Source of the DNA: Phlebotomus papatasi
Lineage: Eukaryota > Arthropoda > Insecta > Diptera > Psychodidae
Assembly (NCBI RefSeq): GCF_024763615.1
Contig: NC_077223.1
Coordinates: 36,270,627-36,334,626, forward strand
Length of the DNA stretch: 64,000 bases
Direction: 5' to 3'
The position numbers were made by a program, and so were the translations under genes. Below the pieces are notes generated by a model. That model searched no databases and was not told where the DNA came from. It worked only from the letters and a program-made list of their open reading frames with translations. Below are positions 32,369-44,709 of the stretch, piece by piece (the first letter of the stretch is position 1; the number at the start of each line of letters is the position of its first letter).

Positions 32369-33764
32369 CTGCAACAGAGATGAATTCATCATAGTTGTAG
32401 CAGAAGATGCCTCTATAGCATCTTCGTGATATAAATTTATTCCACTCGCGACGATATTTCAGTCAATTCCAGTAAATGCATGCAATAAATTGACTATTAT
32501 CATTCATAAACTTCTGTCTGAGAGATATAGAAACTCTTGGTGCAAAGAGAGGAAGTAAAAGAAGTGTGCATAAGACAGTTTTCTCAAAGCCATACTCTAC
32601 TCAATTGAAACATAAAACTTATGGCAAGTGCGTGAATGATATAAAATCAGTCACCAAGGGAGAATCTCTTCTTCTGCATCTTCTTCTGAGCCCCTTCCAT
32701 CTCCATTCTCCCCAATATCCCCATTGGCAATGTCAAGGAGAGAAATCTGAATCGCAAATTTTATATTTATTCCTACAATTTTGCCATTCCCTCGCACGAG
32801 GAAGCGAGACAGATACCAATCCTAAATGTAACATTGGAAGAAGTATTGGAAGTACCATAAGATGAATCAATTTTGAAGTATTCTACTCTGGATATTCTCT
32901 TGTAAATGCAGGATTTTACGGTGAAGTCTCTGGGTAAGAAGCAAATTCTTCATAAATTTGTTTTCACCGCAAAACAATTTTCTGAAATAGTACTCCCCAT
33001 GCTTGTCTTGGGCAAAAGGAGAGGCTCAGAGATATAGCTGGAGTTGTCCACAAATCCACTCGATAATTCATCGAATGTGAAACTAATGGCTAAGATAATT
33101 TTCAATTGAATCACTTCATAATGACCCAATAAATGTCCCGATCGTGGCCTCGTTGCGGTAAATCAGCCTATTGAACGATAAAAAGCCAAATAAAAGCGTC
33201 AAACGATCTCTTTCACTCGCACGGACTCAAATGGAAAAATCACTATGCAAGTACACTCCTTTAAGTTTGTCATAAAATCACAATTTTTCTTTGTACAACT
33301 AATCCATTAAGCATGTTTTTGATCTTTAAGATCCATGTTATTAGAAGAAAATGGTGAAATTCGTGAAAAATATCAATTAATTAATCATTTATATTGGGTG
33401 TTAATTTTCTTCTTTTCTTTTCGCTTAAACACTTCTGATTTAATGAACATTAATTTCGAAATCAGTAACTTTCCGAACAACACAAAAGCCGTACTCACTA
33501 TGGCGTTGTTATCTCGTAATCTCCGTAATCTGTTATCTTGTTATAATTTTTCATTCATAAAATACATTTCGAGAACATAACGAGATAATGGACTCTGGGG
33601 TGCGTAATCTTGTTATCTCGTAAAAATTTTATTTTATTAAGTACTAGCAGCTAACTTCATGCCTTTCCGAAAGCTTTCGGAGCTTTCAGAAAAAGCTAAA
33701 ATTGAATGAGAAATGACATAACCTCAGAATTTGTGCTGTGTTTTGGTTCGCGCCGGACATTAAA

Positions 33765-34888
33765 ATGGGAAAGAACACCGATAATTCTGTAAGTATTAAT
33801 TTAATTCATCGGGAAAACATGTATGAACCAAATTGTAATCTTTTTAGGATGTGAAAAAGCGAGTAAGGAAGCACCCAGTCCGCAAATGGGATGACGAATG
33901 CATCAAGCTTATTTTGGAGCATTTAAAGGAGAATATCCCAATCGAGAAGCCAACAGCGAGGCAATATTATACGAGATTCTGCGACCTGTACCCTGAGCTC
34001 CAGATCGAGGATCCAGATTTAGTGCGTCAGAAGGTTGTGCACCTCAAGACAAAATATATCCAAGTTGAGCAGTGGCGCAACGAGTCGGGGAATGGAGTGA
34101 AAGACGGTGGAGAAACTATCAATGAAATACTGAACAGGAAATGTCCATTCTATACAGACTTGGATGAGATATTTTCCCAGAAAAAGAGTGTACGATTGCA
34201 GAGAATTCTCGACAGTGGCAATGATGAATCCGTCCAGCACTTTAGGGCATTTACACAAAAATCAGTGACCGCAAAACGTCCAACAACAACTGTGACCAAC
34301 AACTCTAGCCAGATTGAAACCGTTGCACCCCATCGTCTTGAAAATTTTGTCCCTGCTGAGAGTCCCGGTGAAGATGAGGATATCGTAATTTCGTTGACTG
34401 ATGTGAATCCAGGCACATCAAACATGGATGACAATCGCCGTGATGGCCGTGATATCTCGACATTCAGGAATAATTTAAGCAACTGTGCTGACCACTCACA
34501 ACAGATTGATGAACCTGATGACTCTGATGAAGCTTCACGTCCTGCAGTATGCGAAGCACCGGGAAAAAGACTTCGCGGACTATCAGGCACATCTTCTTCA
34601 GCCAAGAAGAAGCGTAAGATTACCAGCGCTGGATCAATGCTGCCTGGAATCGATGCACTGGCGGCTGAAAGGAAAGCTTCAACTCAGATGCGGGTGGAGT
34701 TCGAGAAAGAAAAGCTCGCCATTGAGTCCAGCTTGGAAGACCGGCGACTCAGCCTCATGGAGATGGATATAAAAGCAAAGATCGAACTTGAGAAGCGCAA
34801 GCAGGAGTTTGACGAGAGGATCAGGTTGCAGGAACTGAAATACAAATATGGCATCACTGAAAATATTCCTCGAGACCTTGATTGTTGA
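33765..34888 (+). CDS. Harbinger Myb/SANT-like DNA-binding accessory protein, two exons
   Basis: Exon 1 (33765-33788) encodes MGKNTDNS and ends at a GTAAGT donor; exon 2 (33848-34888) completes a 354-residue product. A Myb/SANT-like (MADF-related) domain covers about residues 15-95 (KWDDECIKLILEHLKE, TRFCDLYPELQIEDPDL, VVHLKTKYIQ). An acidic, Ser-rich middle follows, then a basic nuclear signal (SAKKKRKI) and a charged C-terminal helix (EFEKEKLAIESSLEDRRLSL). In Harbinger elements this protein binds subterminal DNA and brings the transposase into the nucleus. The gene starts about 280 bp inside the left end. A polyadenylation signal AATAAA stands at 34982-34987, which is inside the 3' part of the opposing gene's transcript region. 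Confidence 0.9.
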
Positions 34889-35006
34889 GCAAAACCAAAG
34901 AGTACAAAATTTCTATCAAGTTTTTTTTTTTAATTTTATTATTCATTTGTTCAAGAATTCTGTGATACATTTAAGGAGTGAAATAAACTTTGAAGTAATC
35001 TATTAA

Positions 35007-36358
35007 TCAAATGTTTTGCAACATGTGTTCATATATGTACTGCCGTTTCCTCTCTGCAGCATCATTGCCAGCTGGAATCTGAAGCTCTTCTTCAATAGGA
35101 TCATCATTGATTTCGCCAATATCATCAAACACGATTCTGTAGCCACGATCCATTTTGTATTTGAGGAGCATATTGTAGACTATGAAGCAGACCATCACCC
35201 AATTACAACAGTATGCATAATTTTCTTCTGTTCCAAGTCTGAATCGTAATTCCTTGAGACTTTGGAATGTTTCCTTAGCATCTCCAAAAACTTGCTCCAC
35301 TCGTACACGATAGGATGAAAATATACGATTAAATTGTCGTCTTTCTTGCGCAGTCATGGCCCTGGAGTTTTGCCTATAGGGAGTGATTACTCTCTCCGTG
35401 CACTTGTAGGCTGAATCGGCAGCTATATATTCATCTCCGGTAAGAAATTCCTCCGTGCGTTGTCCAAGTTCAATGTTCACAAACATTCTGGCATCGTGGA
35501 CACTCCCTGTGAACACAAAAAGAATCGATATTAAAAATCCAAAATCACTTGCAAAATTACAAGAATTACCTGGCACTCCCACCGCGAGATATCTCACCCT
35601 GAATCTGTGATCACACACGAGAGTGGCTTTGATCGAGTGTACTTTCTTCCGTGAATAATATGAGTCGGGATCATGGATGGGAGCTTCCGCGAGTTTAAAC
35701 TCGGTCCCATCCATGTACCCGACACATAAAATCAACTCATCTGCCGTCTCTCGTGTGAGGATCCTTCTCTCCTCTGCATCTGGCCAATATAAATACTGAG
35801 GTTTTAGTCGTAAAATGGCCGAGAACACTCGTTGAGTGACCTTGTCCAGAGTTCCACCATCTCCAGTTCCCAACATAGCAGCAGTTTTTGCAAGAGATGC
35901 AGAATCACCGTAGCCTCCTAAGCGATATAACACTATTGCTAATTGCTTCTCGACAGGAAATTGCAAGCGCGCTCTCACAGTGAAGACTAGGTCATCAGTG
36001 ATTTCATTCAGGATGAAGTCAAATTCTTCCCGTGACACACGCAACATTTGAAGAAATCTTGATGGATCATACTGAGGTAGTATTCTCTCATACCAGGCAC
36101 TGGATTTCGGCACTCTTGTCCTGTACAAATATCGATGAGTAATCATGATTAATAATCCCTCCATAAGACGGTCAATCACGGCTTCCATCAAATCATCTCG
36201 AACTTGTCCTAGAAAATTCATTGGGTAAAAATTGTAATTTTGTAGGAAGTCAATTTCTTACCTGTCCTTTCTTCTTCCTCATTCACATCCAAGAGATCGC
36301 AGATTGCCTCCTGCTCCAAGAAATTGATAAAACGCTGTTTATTGTACTTACGACTCAT
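35007..36358 (-). CDS. Harbinger DDE transposase, three exons
   Basis: Exons 36358-36262, 36208-35570 and 35506-35007 join in phase to a 411-residue protein (HARBI1-like, usual length about 350-450). The second intron is 63 bases without an in-frame stop, so the unspliced frame looks continuous; the join CCAG/GGAGTGTC restores the family motif GVPGSVHDARMF. The DDE nuclease triad is visible: Asp near residue 199 (GYMDGTEF), Asp near 276 (IAADSAYK) and Glu near 316 (VRVEQVFG). An N-terminal helical region (FLQMLRVSREEFDFIL) fits the DNA-binding helix-turn-helix of the family. The enzyme cuts at the inverted repeats and inserts at three-base targets. Its 3' signal on the minus strand (TTTATT at 34935-34940) lies beyond the Myb gene's own, so the two transcripts should overlap at their tails. 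No disabling change was seen. Confidence 0.94.
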
Positions 36359-36589
36359 TGTGACGACAAACACCAAAATGTAAACAAAAAAACTTAAAAA
36401 GATTACGAAACGTCAAAGTGACCAAACTTTTGCCACTCACGATGATGGCCTTAACAGCCCTTAACAGATTACAGATTACAAGATAACAACGCCATAGTGA
36501 GTACGGCTAAAGTAAGATGTTACTAACGTAATGCTTTAAGTAAAAGTAATGTCTATGATTTTTAGGAGTTCTGTTCAAAGGTAAAGAGA

Positions 36590-36850
36590 CTGAGAGCGTA
36601 TTTCTCAATCGCATGATATCATGTTTGGCTTTGTTGGAAAGGTCTTGGAATTTCTGATTCTCCTAAATCTGTTCCAATCACTTATGAATCGGTAATGAAA
36701 TGGTTATGAACCGATAAGCAATTTCAGATCGAAAATCAATTATGTTATTATTAAGCCATTTTGGGAGAATCTTTTGAGTGATTTATGAATCGGCTCAAAT
36801 CGTCTAAAACCCGTAAACGGTAAATAATGTGAAAGTACCTTTGAGGTGTT
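36590..36850 (+). repeat. Partial copy of the CTGCTCGAACTC repeat family
   Basis: GTTGGAAAGGTCTTGGAATT, GTTATGAACCGATAAGCAAT and TTATGAATCGGCTCAAATCG match interior parts of the family. Neither end is present. It lies just to the right of the Harbinger element. Confidence 0.4.
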
Positions 36851-37142
36851 GTGTCTAAGTTACGAGTTCAATCAATCCGTAATACGAGCTTCAGACCTAA
36901 GACTTAGCCATCTGGCTTAACTCCTCTAATTCCCTATCAGGCACGATTTTTTAGAAAATTGTTGTTTGGGATTTTATTATAAGGGCAAATTATTCATTAG
37001 ATTTTGAAAAATTAATAAAATTTCTTGTTATTTAAATTTATGAGACCTTCGGGAACTGGGCTAAAACTCCAGTCTGAATTCGGCATAAAGAATAGGATGT
37101 TTTGTCACCCCTTTTTTTACGCATTTGAATGTTTCACAACTA

Positions 37143-37734
37143 GGGGAGACTGGGGCAAAATTTGTCAAAACGAAAATTTCAATATTTACTATTTTCTAAA
37201 ATAAAAGAGACTCAGGCTTGAAATTTTTATTAGAGATAGCCTTCATGAACCTTCTTAAACTTACAGAGTTTAAAGGGATTCGAGAAAGGATTATGTCAAA
37301 TAAAAAATAATGAAATTTTGAGCCCTATTTCTGGAATATTTGGCTTACAGAAAATATCAATACTGATTAGCTCAATTTAAGCACATCTCTCGTTAAGATA
37401 GAGAAAAATTATCTTCGACAAAGTTGTAGAGGAATAAATTTCCTATAAAAATATGTCTATTTGATATTTTTAACGTTTGCGAGAGTAAAACGTCACAAAT
37501 TATCCGAAGACTGACAAAATTTGCCCCAGTAATTTTGAGAATCTCCACAAAATCGACTTTTAGAAAATGATTAGAAAATCACATTTCTTTCGAGATAGAG
37601 GAAAATAGTTTTCTACAATGTTGTAGAGCAGTAAATTTCATATAAGAATATGCTCATTATAAAACGTTTAAGTTTTCTCAGAGCTCTTGAAAGAATTAAA
37701 TATGCGTTTTGACAAGTTTTGCCCCAGTCTCCCC
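37143..37734. mobile_element. 592-bp MITE, TA|GGGGAGACTGGGGC terminus
   Basis: The ends GGGGAGACTGGGGCAAAATT and the reverse complement of CAAGTTTTGCCCCAGTCTCC pair, with TA at both sides. The interior has a repeated phrase (AAAGTTGTAGAGGAATAAAT and TGTTGTAGAGCAGTAAATTT). A longer relative is at 52278-53166. Confidence 0.85.
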
Positions 37735-37999
37735 TACTTATAATTTATGTCATCGAGTTAATAGAGCATTTGCACCGTTTGGGTCTGGAGGTTGATCACC
37801 AACGCTAAGACAGCGGTGGGCGCAAGCATTTCTTTTTGACAAATCTTTAAATTTAAATCTTAATACATCTATCCTTTTTTTCTGAATTCAAGAGTACCAG
37901 CTTAAAAATATAGTTATCAATAAATATCACATAAATAAAAATAAATAATAATAATTTATAGAATTCTTAAAACCTGCGATTCAACTTTAATTGTAACTT

Positions 38000-40360
38000 G
38001 TTTTAGCTTTAATTTTCATTTATTTAATTTTATTTAATTTTGACGTTTTGATAGTTGCAGTGTAAGTAATAATCTTTTCGCTTTTTAAGTGAAAAGATTT
38101 CAATATAAGTCAAATCTTTGAGTGAAAAAGCTTAGCCATTGTTGCGTTGATCCTGGATTTCCTTGAAAAAAAATAGAGCTTGTCATGGCCATCGGATCAG
38201 AGATAGAAGGTGATAAGGTTCCTTAAAAAAGGCGTATTCTGATAATCAACTATGTAAAATGGATCGCACCGTAAACATTTAAGACACGAGTTTATACATT
38301 TATTTGCCACCCGTTTCGAAATATTAAATGATTTTTGAGTCTGTTAAAATAGGTCAAAGTTGATACATAAGAAGAGTGGCAACGGAAAATTGTTTTCTAA
38401 AAACAAAATAATTGATATTTGAAAATTAGAGCTTGAAAACAATCCTTCGATTATTATTCCTTAATTTACTCATCAAGAATAATATTATTTGTTTGAATAA
38501 ATCTGTGTTCGAAAAAAGAACCTCTTTAGCCTAAACTGGATTCGGAAATTTGTGCATAAAAACAATTTATATCAATATAATATCCTCGGTGCAATATTAT
38601 CTATATATTGTTTTTATTTTCGCCGAAGCAAGAAATACTGCAGTTTAGTTCCTGTTTTCAAATTCAAGACTTTACGAAAACTTTGAATAACAGTCATAAA
38701 AGTTTTCTTGGATCTCAATCGGATAAGAATTTACTTGATTTAGAAACTTAATACATACATATTTTGCAGTATGTAGGGAACTACAATAGACTGATCATAA
38801 CTTTAATAAAATCTATAACTCCGAGTATCATTGTCAAGTAATAAATGATCTCTCTGCACATAGCCCCTCCATCATAAATAATTATGCAAGCTGCCATCAA
38901 CAGCTTCAATCTCATATTCGTCAAAACAAACTGTATGGGGTTTATCAAAAGTTTCCATCTTTAATCCATCATAACTCTCTCTCTACAGATATCTGCGCCA
39001 TATAAGTGGACTTTTGTAAAATCATAATGGAAGAGAAATTTAAGATAAGTTTTTCCTCAAGTTTCTTAAATAATGATACATTGATTATCTCTAGCAAATG
39101 ATCAGCAAAAATGGGAGTGTTTTCCGCTTTAGCAAAATAAATACAACACGCACCATCTCCATTTTTCTGAGGAAGGAAAATCCTAAGGGAGTACAATAAT
39201 TGTGCGAGAATTGTTGATAAACCTGAGAGATGCCTTAATATCTCTGTTGACTGCTGACTGTAGACACCAAGTTGCCGTATCCGGAAAGAAGGTGTACACT
39301 GGAATTCCTATACGAGATATTATTGACAATAATTTATTGTTTTAGAGTTAGGTCGCAAGATTATATTGTGCTACTATATCGAGCAATTGGAAAATTGTGC
39401 AATGAAAGTCCGGGGGACAGGTCGCAAAGTGACGATTTGAGATGTACCCCGACGCTGATGAGGAAAGATGTACTCCATCGGGAATACTTTGGTCTCTTCT
39501 GGATGCAATTATTGCCCAGAAAGAGAGAGAATCGATATTTTACCACCAACAACTTGTCTCATCCACTTTAATTTTCTATCTCATTGCCTTCAATTATGCC
39601 ACATACAGGAAAATGAAAAGAGTATTCAAGCCCACACCCATTGAGAAAACACTCCAAATACAGAAATTCCCTCTTATTCATCCAATTGCTCCTTACATGA
39701 CACAATGCCTGTAACCGTCTGTGTGTTCCTTAATTGCCAGCGAGGAAGACTCAAGATGATATTACCATATAAATAAATCTAATTAAAATCATATAAATGC
39801 GGAAAGGTGATATAATAACATGTGACACTTTCTCAGGTAATACAATGCCATTCAGCAACCGCTCTTTTGGTCCAACGCATATCTTCTGGTTGCACTTGCT
39901 CCATTTTACTTCCATAGCTCCTTAAGTGTTTAACTCCTATTGCTCACAACGACACGTGCTTTAGCTGTTTCAAAAAGATTTAGAAGCTGAGAGCCACAAT
40001 GAGATTTATTTTCCATCTTGGACTGATTGTTTGACATACACGAGGAATTCAATATAAACACTCCCGTGGAACATAAGAAAAGGAAGTTGAAATAGAGTTT
40101 AGTTCATCCAGGTGACTTGTGCCAGATCACCAGCAAAATCATGGGTAGTAAACATTTAGCATCTGGGCTAGAATTGTCTTTAAAAAAATAAGGATTGTTT
40201 ATTTATTTATTTTGATGTATCGGGTCCTTTCGGTCATTTTTAGTACACTTTACGCAGTTTTAGTGTTTCTTGAAAAATATTTCTTCACTTCAGACACTTT
40301 AACCTTTTGCACTAGGCGGGTCTTAAACTCAGAATTGTAGCAGTTGAGCCAGAGATCTTA
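38000..40360. other. Gene-free stretch
   Basis: Apart from short chance frames near 38.97-39.2 and 39.27-39.7 kb, nothing recognisable as a gene was found. A weakly G+C-richer part around 39.2-39.7 kb shows no consistent splice sites. Confidence 0.35.
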
Positions 40361-40368
40361 CTGCCTTA

Positions 40369-40584
40369 TGGGAAAAGTACTCCCCCTTCGAACGTTCATG
40401 TTTTCGAATAATGTAAATTTTCTTTTAGTTTTCTTAAGAGATTTACACTTTTTTATTAAATATTAGCTGGCTTATCATCAATTACTGATAATTCCGTGAT
40501 AATTTAGTGTATATCTTTTACGAAAAACTAAAGAAATTCACATTTTTCGAAGGAATGAACGTTCGAAGGGAGAGCACTTTCCCC
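40369..40584. mobile_element. MITE (CTTCGAACGTTCAT family), copy 2, TA target
   Basis: Right terminus GGGGAAAGTGCTCTCCCTTC (reverse complement) and left terminus TGGGAAAAGTACTCCCCCTT pair over about 50 bases. TA stands on each side. The shared GGGGAAA end places it with other elements listed in the findings. Confidence 0.75.
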
Positions 40585-40607
40585 TAATTGCAGTATGAGA
40601 TTTTCCA

Positions 40608-40860
40608 CACTGAGAGAAATCCAAAAAAAGTTAAAATAACATTCCGGAAATGTTAATTTTACAATGCAGTATTTATCCAAAATCGGTGTAAATATTACCA
40701 TTTTAGGTGTATTGGGGGTTAAAGTTACCCTTTTTCATGTTAATTTGATCCTTATAAAGGTGTAAAATTAACATTATAAAATGTTAATATATTTTTACAC
40801 CTAAAAAGTGTTAAGTTATGAGGAAAAAAAAGTTAAACGCACCCTCTTTTTTTCTCAGTG
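40608..40860. mobile_element. MITE (CACTGAG family), copy 2, complete
   Basis: 253 bp from CACTGAGAGAAATCC to TTTCTCAGTG. The interior has TTAGGTGTATTGGGGGTTAA and AATATATTTTTACACCTAAA. It is the intact relative of the broken copy at 7696-7858. Confidence 0.7.
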
Positions 40861-41206
40861 CAGGTTTGAATTCACTATTTTATAATTGGCAAGATGCTAA
40901 GGACAAATTTTCCTCAAGATCGTAGATTTATAAAACAAAATAAAAATTTTGATACTTTAACTCTCGGGGTGCATAGGTGACGGCTTCTTTTCAGTAATGA
41001 AGAAGCTTGTGATAAGTGTGGTGAAGAAATCCGAGCTTAATTGTTGGGTAATGATTGAAAAAATGAGACTACGAGTACAAGCTGCTGAGATAAGGTACCT
41101 CCGGGCAGTTCAGGGTATCATTCGTAAAAATCGAGTTCAGAATGTATTCGTGATGATTTTAAGATCAAGCAGCTGATTGCATCTTCTTTTAATAAGTCAT
41201 ATCCAG

Positions 41207-41716
41207 CATATCGCTCCTTGGAAATTACAAGGGGCCAACTCAATCTGAGCCATTTTTCAGGAGACAGCATGAAAGATTCAACTTTGTATAAATAATTATC
41301 TCAATTAAGTATGTTAATAAAAATAATTTAATTCGTCTCTATTTGTAAGAGCATTATTGGAAACATCGAAATATACATATTTTTACCTTTCAAAATATGT
41401 TTTTCTATGAGTTAGCTCTTTGTCATTCTAAATGATGCGCAAATTTTCAAGAAATTAGAATGACATGGGATCAACTTGCTTGAGTTAGTCCCTTGTTTCA
41501 CAAAAATTTGAACGATAAATCTATTTTGTGCCCCTTGACTTCAAACAAAACCGCGCAAGCAATCATAAAGAATAAAATTTTGAAAAACTTTTCTAATAAC
41601 GAAATTAATTGACTCATATCATCTGAAATTTTATTAAATTCTCTGTCTTAGTGCATTAAAACCTCAAAATCGCCAAAAAGTGAGTTGGCCCCTTGTAATT
41701 TCCAAGGAGCGATATG
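41207..41716. mobile_element. 510-bp MITE with perfect 36-bp inverted repeats
   Basis: CATATCGCTCCTTGGAAATT at the left and its reverse complement at the right match over 36 bases. The arms also contain GGGGCCAACTCA. The outer CATA/TATG suggests a TA target within the first bases. The centre shows no frame. Confidence 0.8.
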
Positions 41717-42491
41717 AATAAAAAGAAGATTCTCAAGACATAAAAAACCTCAGCTAAAACTATGGAACCCTTTATATGGTGAGGTTGACCGAGGCAAATC
41801 TATAGGACAAGGTGGTTGTAATAAATTAGGAGCAACTCAAAAGTTCTTCCTAAAATGGCGAAGGATCGACAAGATTGGGTCACTAACCTGGATATCTTAA
41901 GCCTGCAACCAGGATGAGGACAAGCCTTATAAGTCCGCGGAATTATAAATATTCTTGATTGAACTTATTTTTCATAGTCGCAAGGATCTGCTAAGGGAAT
42001 AATGCTTTTTTGCAAATTAGTTACCATTAGAGGGAGGTGCAGCAACTTTGGAATATGGGACCTTTTGAAATTTTTTTCCCTCATTTTTAAATGAAACTGA
42101 GATCATCTTAATGTAATTGAGCTTTACAATTGGTTTGTAATGATAAATTATATCACGACAAGGTCCAATTCCATTTAAAAATAGGGGAATAATAAGAATA
42201 ATAAGAATAATTATATATTATGTAGATATTTTTTATTATAATGCATTATAAGATTAAAAAAGTCGATTTTTTTATTAAATTGATATATAATCCGCAAAAA
42301 AAATTTAAAAAAAGGAATCAGAAATCAAGTCGAAGTATTTTCGAAGATACAAAGCCGAAAGTAAATAAGCGACAATTTGGTTTGCAACCGTTCTGGTGAA
42401 CGTCGAAAATTTTGAATCACACTTTCTCCTCTTTCCATTTTTACGATTTTGTCTAATTGACGGAAAAAATGGCCGGGTTTTATATTTTCGA

Positions 42492-42758
42492 GTCCCGGTC
42501 AAAATCCCAAATGTCAAAATCTCGAAAGCCATAATCTCGAAAGCCAAAATCCCATATGTTCAAAATTCTAAAAAGGGATGAAATTATATGGAGGATAATG
42601 TGTAGAATAATTTCCCAAGACACAGAAAATTTCCCTTTGCCTCCAGCAAGCACGGACGCAATCGTGGGAGTAGCTTTCACACTTTTATAAATTCGGGATT
42701 TCGGCTTTCGGGATTTTGGCCCATTCGGGATTTTGACTTTCGGAATTTTGACCGGGAC
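42492..42758. mobile_element. Foldback element with 15-bp tandem repeat arms, copy 1
   Basis: Left arm units of the type AAAATCTCGAAAGCC stand against right arm units TTCGGGATTTTGGCC. The outer ends GTCCCGGTC and GACCGGGAC pair. The centre (TTTCCCAAGACACAG) is shared, in inverse orientation, with copy 2 at 48391-48730. Confidence 0.7.
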
Positions 42759-42799
42759 CCGGCCAAATAAAACTCATCGACTGATTGAAATAAAAAAAG

Positions 42800-44220
42800 T
42801 TTTATTCTGTTGAGACTTAAATTCTTTCTTAATTAAACTTTATTGGCCTTTAAAAAATTTTATTTTTTGCGCCATGTTAAAATCAACATTTTTCCTAAAA
42901 TATAGATTTAAAAAAACAACCACATTAGAAATATTTCGATTTTATTATTTTCTCCAGTTTTTCTTGGTTTAAGTTAAAACTCAAAATATTTTTAGATTAT
43001 TCTAAACTTTTTACAGTTTGTTGTGACACGGCGCTCAATAAACCACCTATTAGTAATCAGCTGTTTTGTAATACTTTAGAAGAATTTTAATATTTTAGAA
43101 CAGTATTTATTTAAACACTTTATCATGTTAAAAAATATACAAGAAGTTATAAGAAAAAAACATTGAAAATCAAAAATATATTCAAAAACCTAATTTTTGC
43201 CCTTCTAATTAAGGGCGCACCTTTAAGTCGAGTAGTCTAGTAACCTTAAAAGAGATTATACTTTCAGTAGGAAATAAAACTTTTACTCTTCTACAATATT
43301 CAATGCTCTGTACTAGTTTAAACTTGAGTATTTTACCTTTTAACCTCGATTGAATTAAAACAAACACTAGAAAGTCATTCGCCATATATGAAATTAAAAT
43401 CGAAGGGAAGTAAGATGCCGCAATATGTCCCGATAGGTCATTAAATTTTCCTTTATGACTGGTACTGTGACTCTATCTTTTACGACTGAAATTCGCATAT
43501 TAAATTTTGTAATTGCTTAGTGAATCAATTGAAATTTTATGTATCTATAATTGGTCTCTTAATTATCCCCAGCAAATTGTCATCCTTTGGAGGATAGTTC
43601 TTCTTTTTCTCCCATCACCATTTAGTGGAATGTCATGAATATGCGCAAGCTGTACCGTACAAGAAAGATTCGCCACATCTGTAATTTGTGGTGGAAGTTG
43701 TGAATGTTTTGAGAGAGTTTTGCAGAGATTGCCTCTTTCTCTTTGGCATCCAATGTGCACAAATTGAATTAAATTGATTATCTGTCGTTGTGGCGATTGG
43801 AAGAAGGAGAAAATGAACAAAAGGCCACTAATTACACTGCTCCAGCAATGCAAGTACACTTCCATAAATATTCATCATCATCTCCAGGGTCTGGTGCAGC
43901 GATATTTTGTGCAAGCCCATGTCTTCCAGTGGCTTGACAATTGTTGTCGCCGTTATTAATCATCTTGTGTCCACATCTTCTAATGCATATACAATTTGTG
44001 CATTTCTTACACTAGATACACATTTTCTGCCACAAATGAACCCCAAAGTGCAATGAGCAATGAATTACGGGCAATCCTCGTGAGGATTTTCGCTCGTGTC
44101 GACTCTTTTTTACTTTCCAAGCAAAGCCTAATCACCCCATTGCTGAGTTGAATAGCTTGCTAATATCTCAAGGTATCATACAATGGCAGTTTTGCAATAA
44201 AAGGGGCACAATTCAATTCT
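42800..44220. other. Gene-free stretch
   Basis: Opposing short frames at 43563-43959 lack any family signature and overlap each other. No inverted repeats were found. Confidence 0.35.
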
Positions 44221-44227
44221 TCAGATT

Positions 44228-44258
44228 TTGTTTTATTTTATTTTATTTTATTTTTATA
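44228..44258. repeat. Microsatellite (TTTTA)n
   Basis: About five units of TTTTA follow one another. Confidence 0.8.
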
Positions 44259-44664
44259 ATTTATTAGTGTTCTGTGAAATTCATTTCAATTAGAGATATT
44301 TTGCCATCGATAGGGTTCTTCTAGATTTCAGTTACCTCAGCAAATGTAAACAAAATGAGTTTGGTGGCAGAGCTTTCCTTCTGAACACTCCTCTCAGGTG
44401 AGTTTCGATATATTTTTCTCTCAGGCTAATCCTTGCCTCCCTTTCAAGCTCACATCCACGTTAAAGGAGAAGAAATACACTTTTAACTTCCCATAGGGCA
44501 ACTTTTGAGAGACCGCAACAGAAGGTAGGCTAACTCTTTTGGAGTTACTGGAGTTACCATTACTGGAGACAGTAATGGAGAATACGGAACTCCATATTTC
44601 CCTCGACTAAATTTGTATTAGGCCCTCCTGAGCTCTCGTAGTGGCTCGCTCTTGCTTCCTGCTT

Positions 44665-44709
44665 CTCATAGGAGGAACCTCTCATAGGAGGAACCTCTCA
44701 TAGGAAGAG
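44665..44709. repeat. 16-bp tandem repeat, 2.8 units
   Basis: CTCATAGGAGGAACCT occurs twice exactly and then once more in part with a change. Confidence 0.85.

Larger units (their letters stand above)
33487..36508. mobile_element. Complete PIF/Harbinger DNA transposon
   Basis: The element is 3022 bp. Its ends are inverted repeats of about 48 bp starting AGCCGTACTCACTATGGCGT; by eye they differ by one substitution and a two-base gap. It is flanked by AAA on both sides (33484-33486 and 36509-36511), a three-base target duplication as usual for this superfamily. It carries both genes typical of the superfamily, a Myb-like protein on the plus strand and a DDE transposase on the minus strand, arranged convergently. 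Short subterminal repeats (variants of GTTATCTCGTAATC) recur inside the left end up to about 33625 and may be binding sites for the Myb-like protein. Both frames are open, so the copy could be autonomous. Confidence 0.93.

Noticed and set aside
34150..34605. 151-codon minus-strand frame
   Set aside because: It lies antisense inside the Harbinger Myb-like gene and has no family signature.
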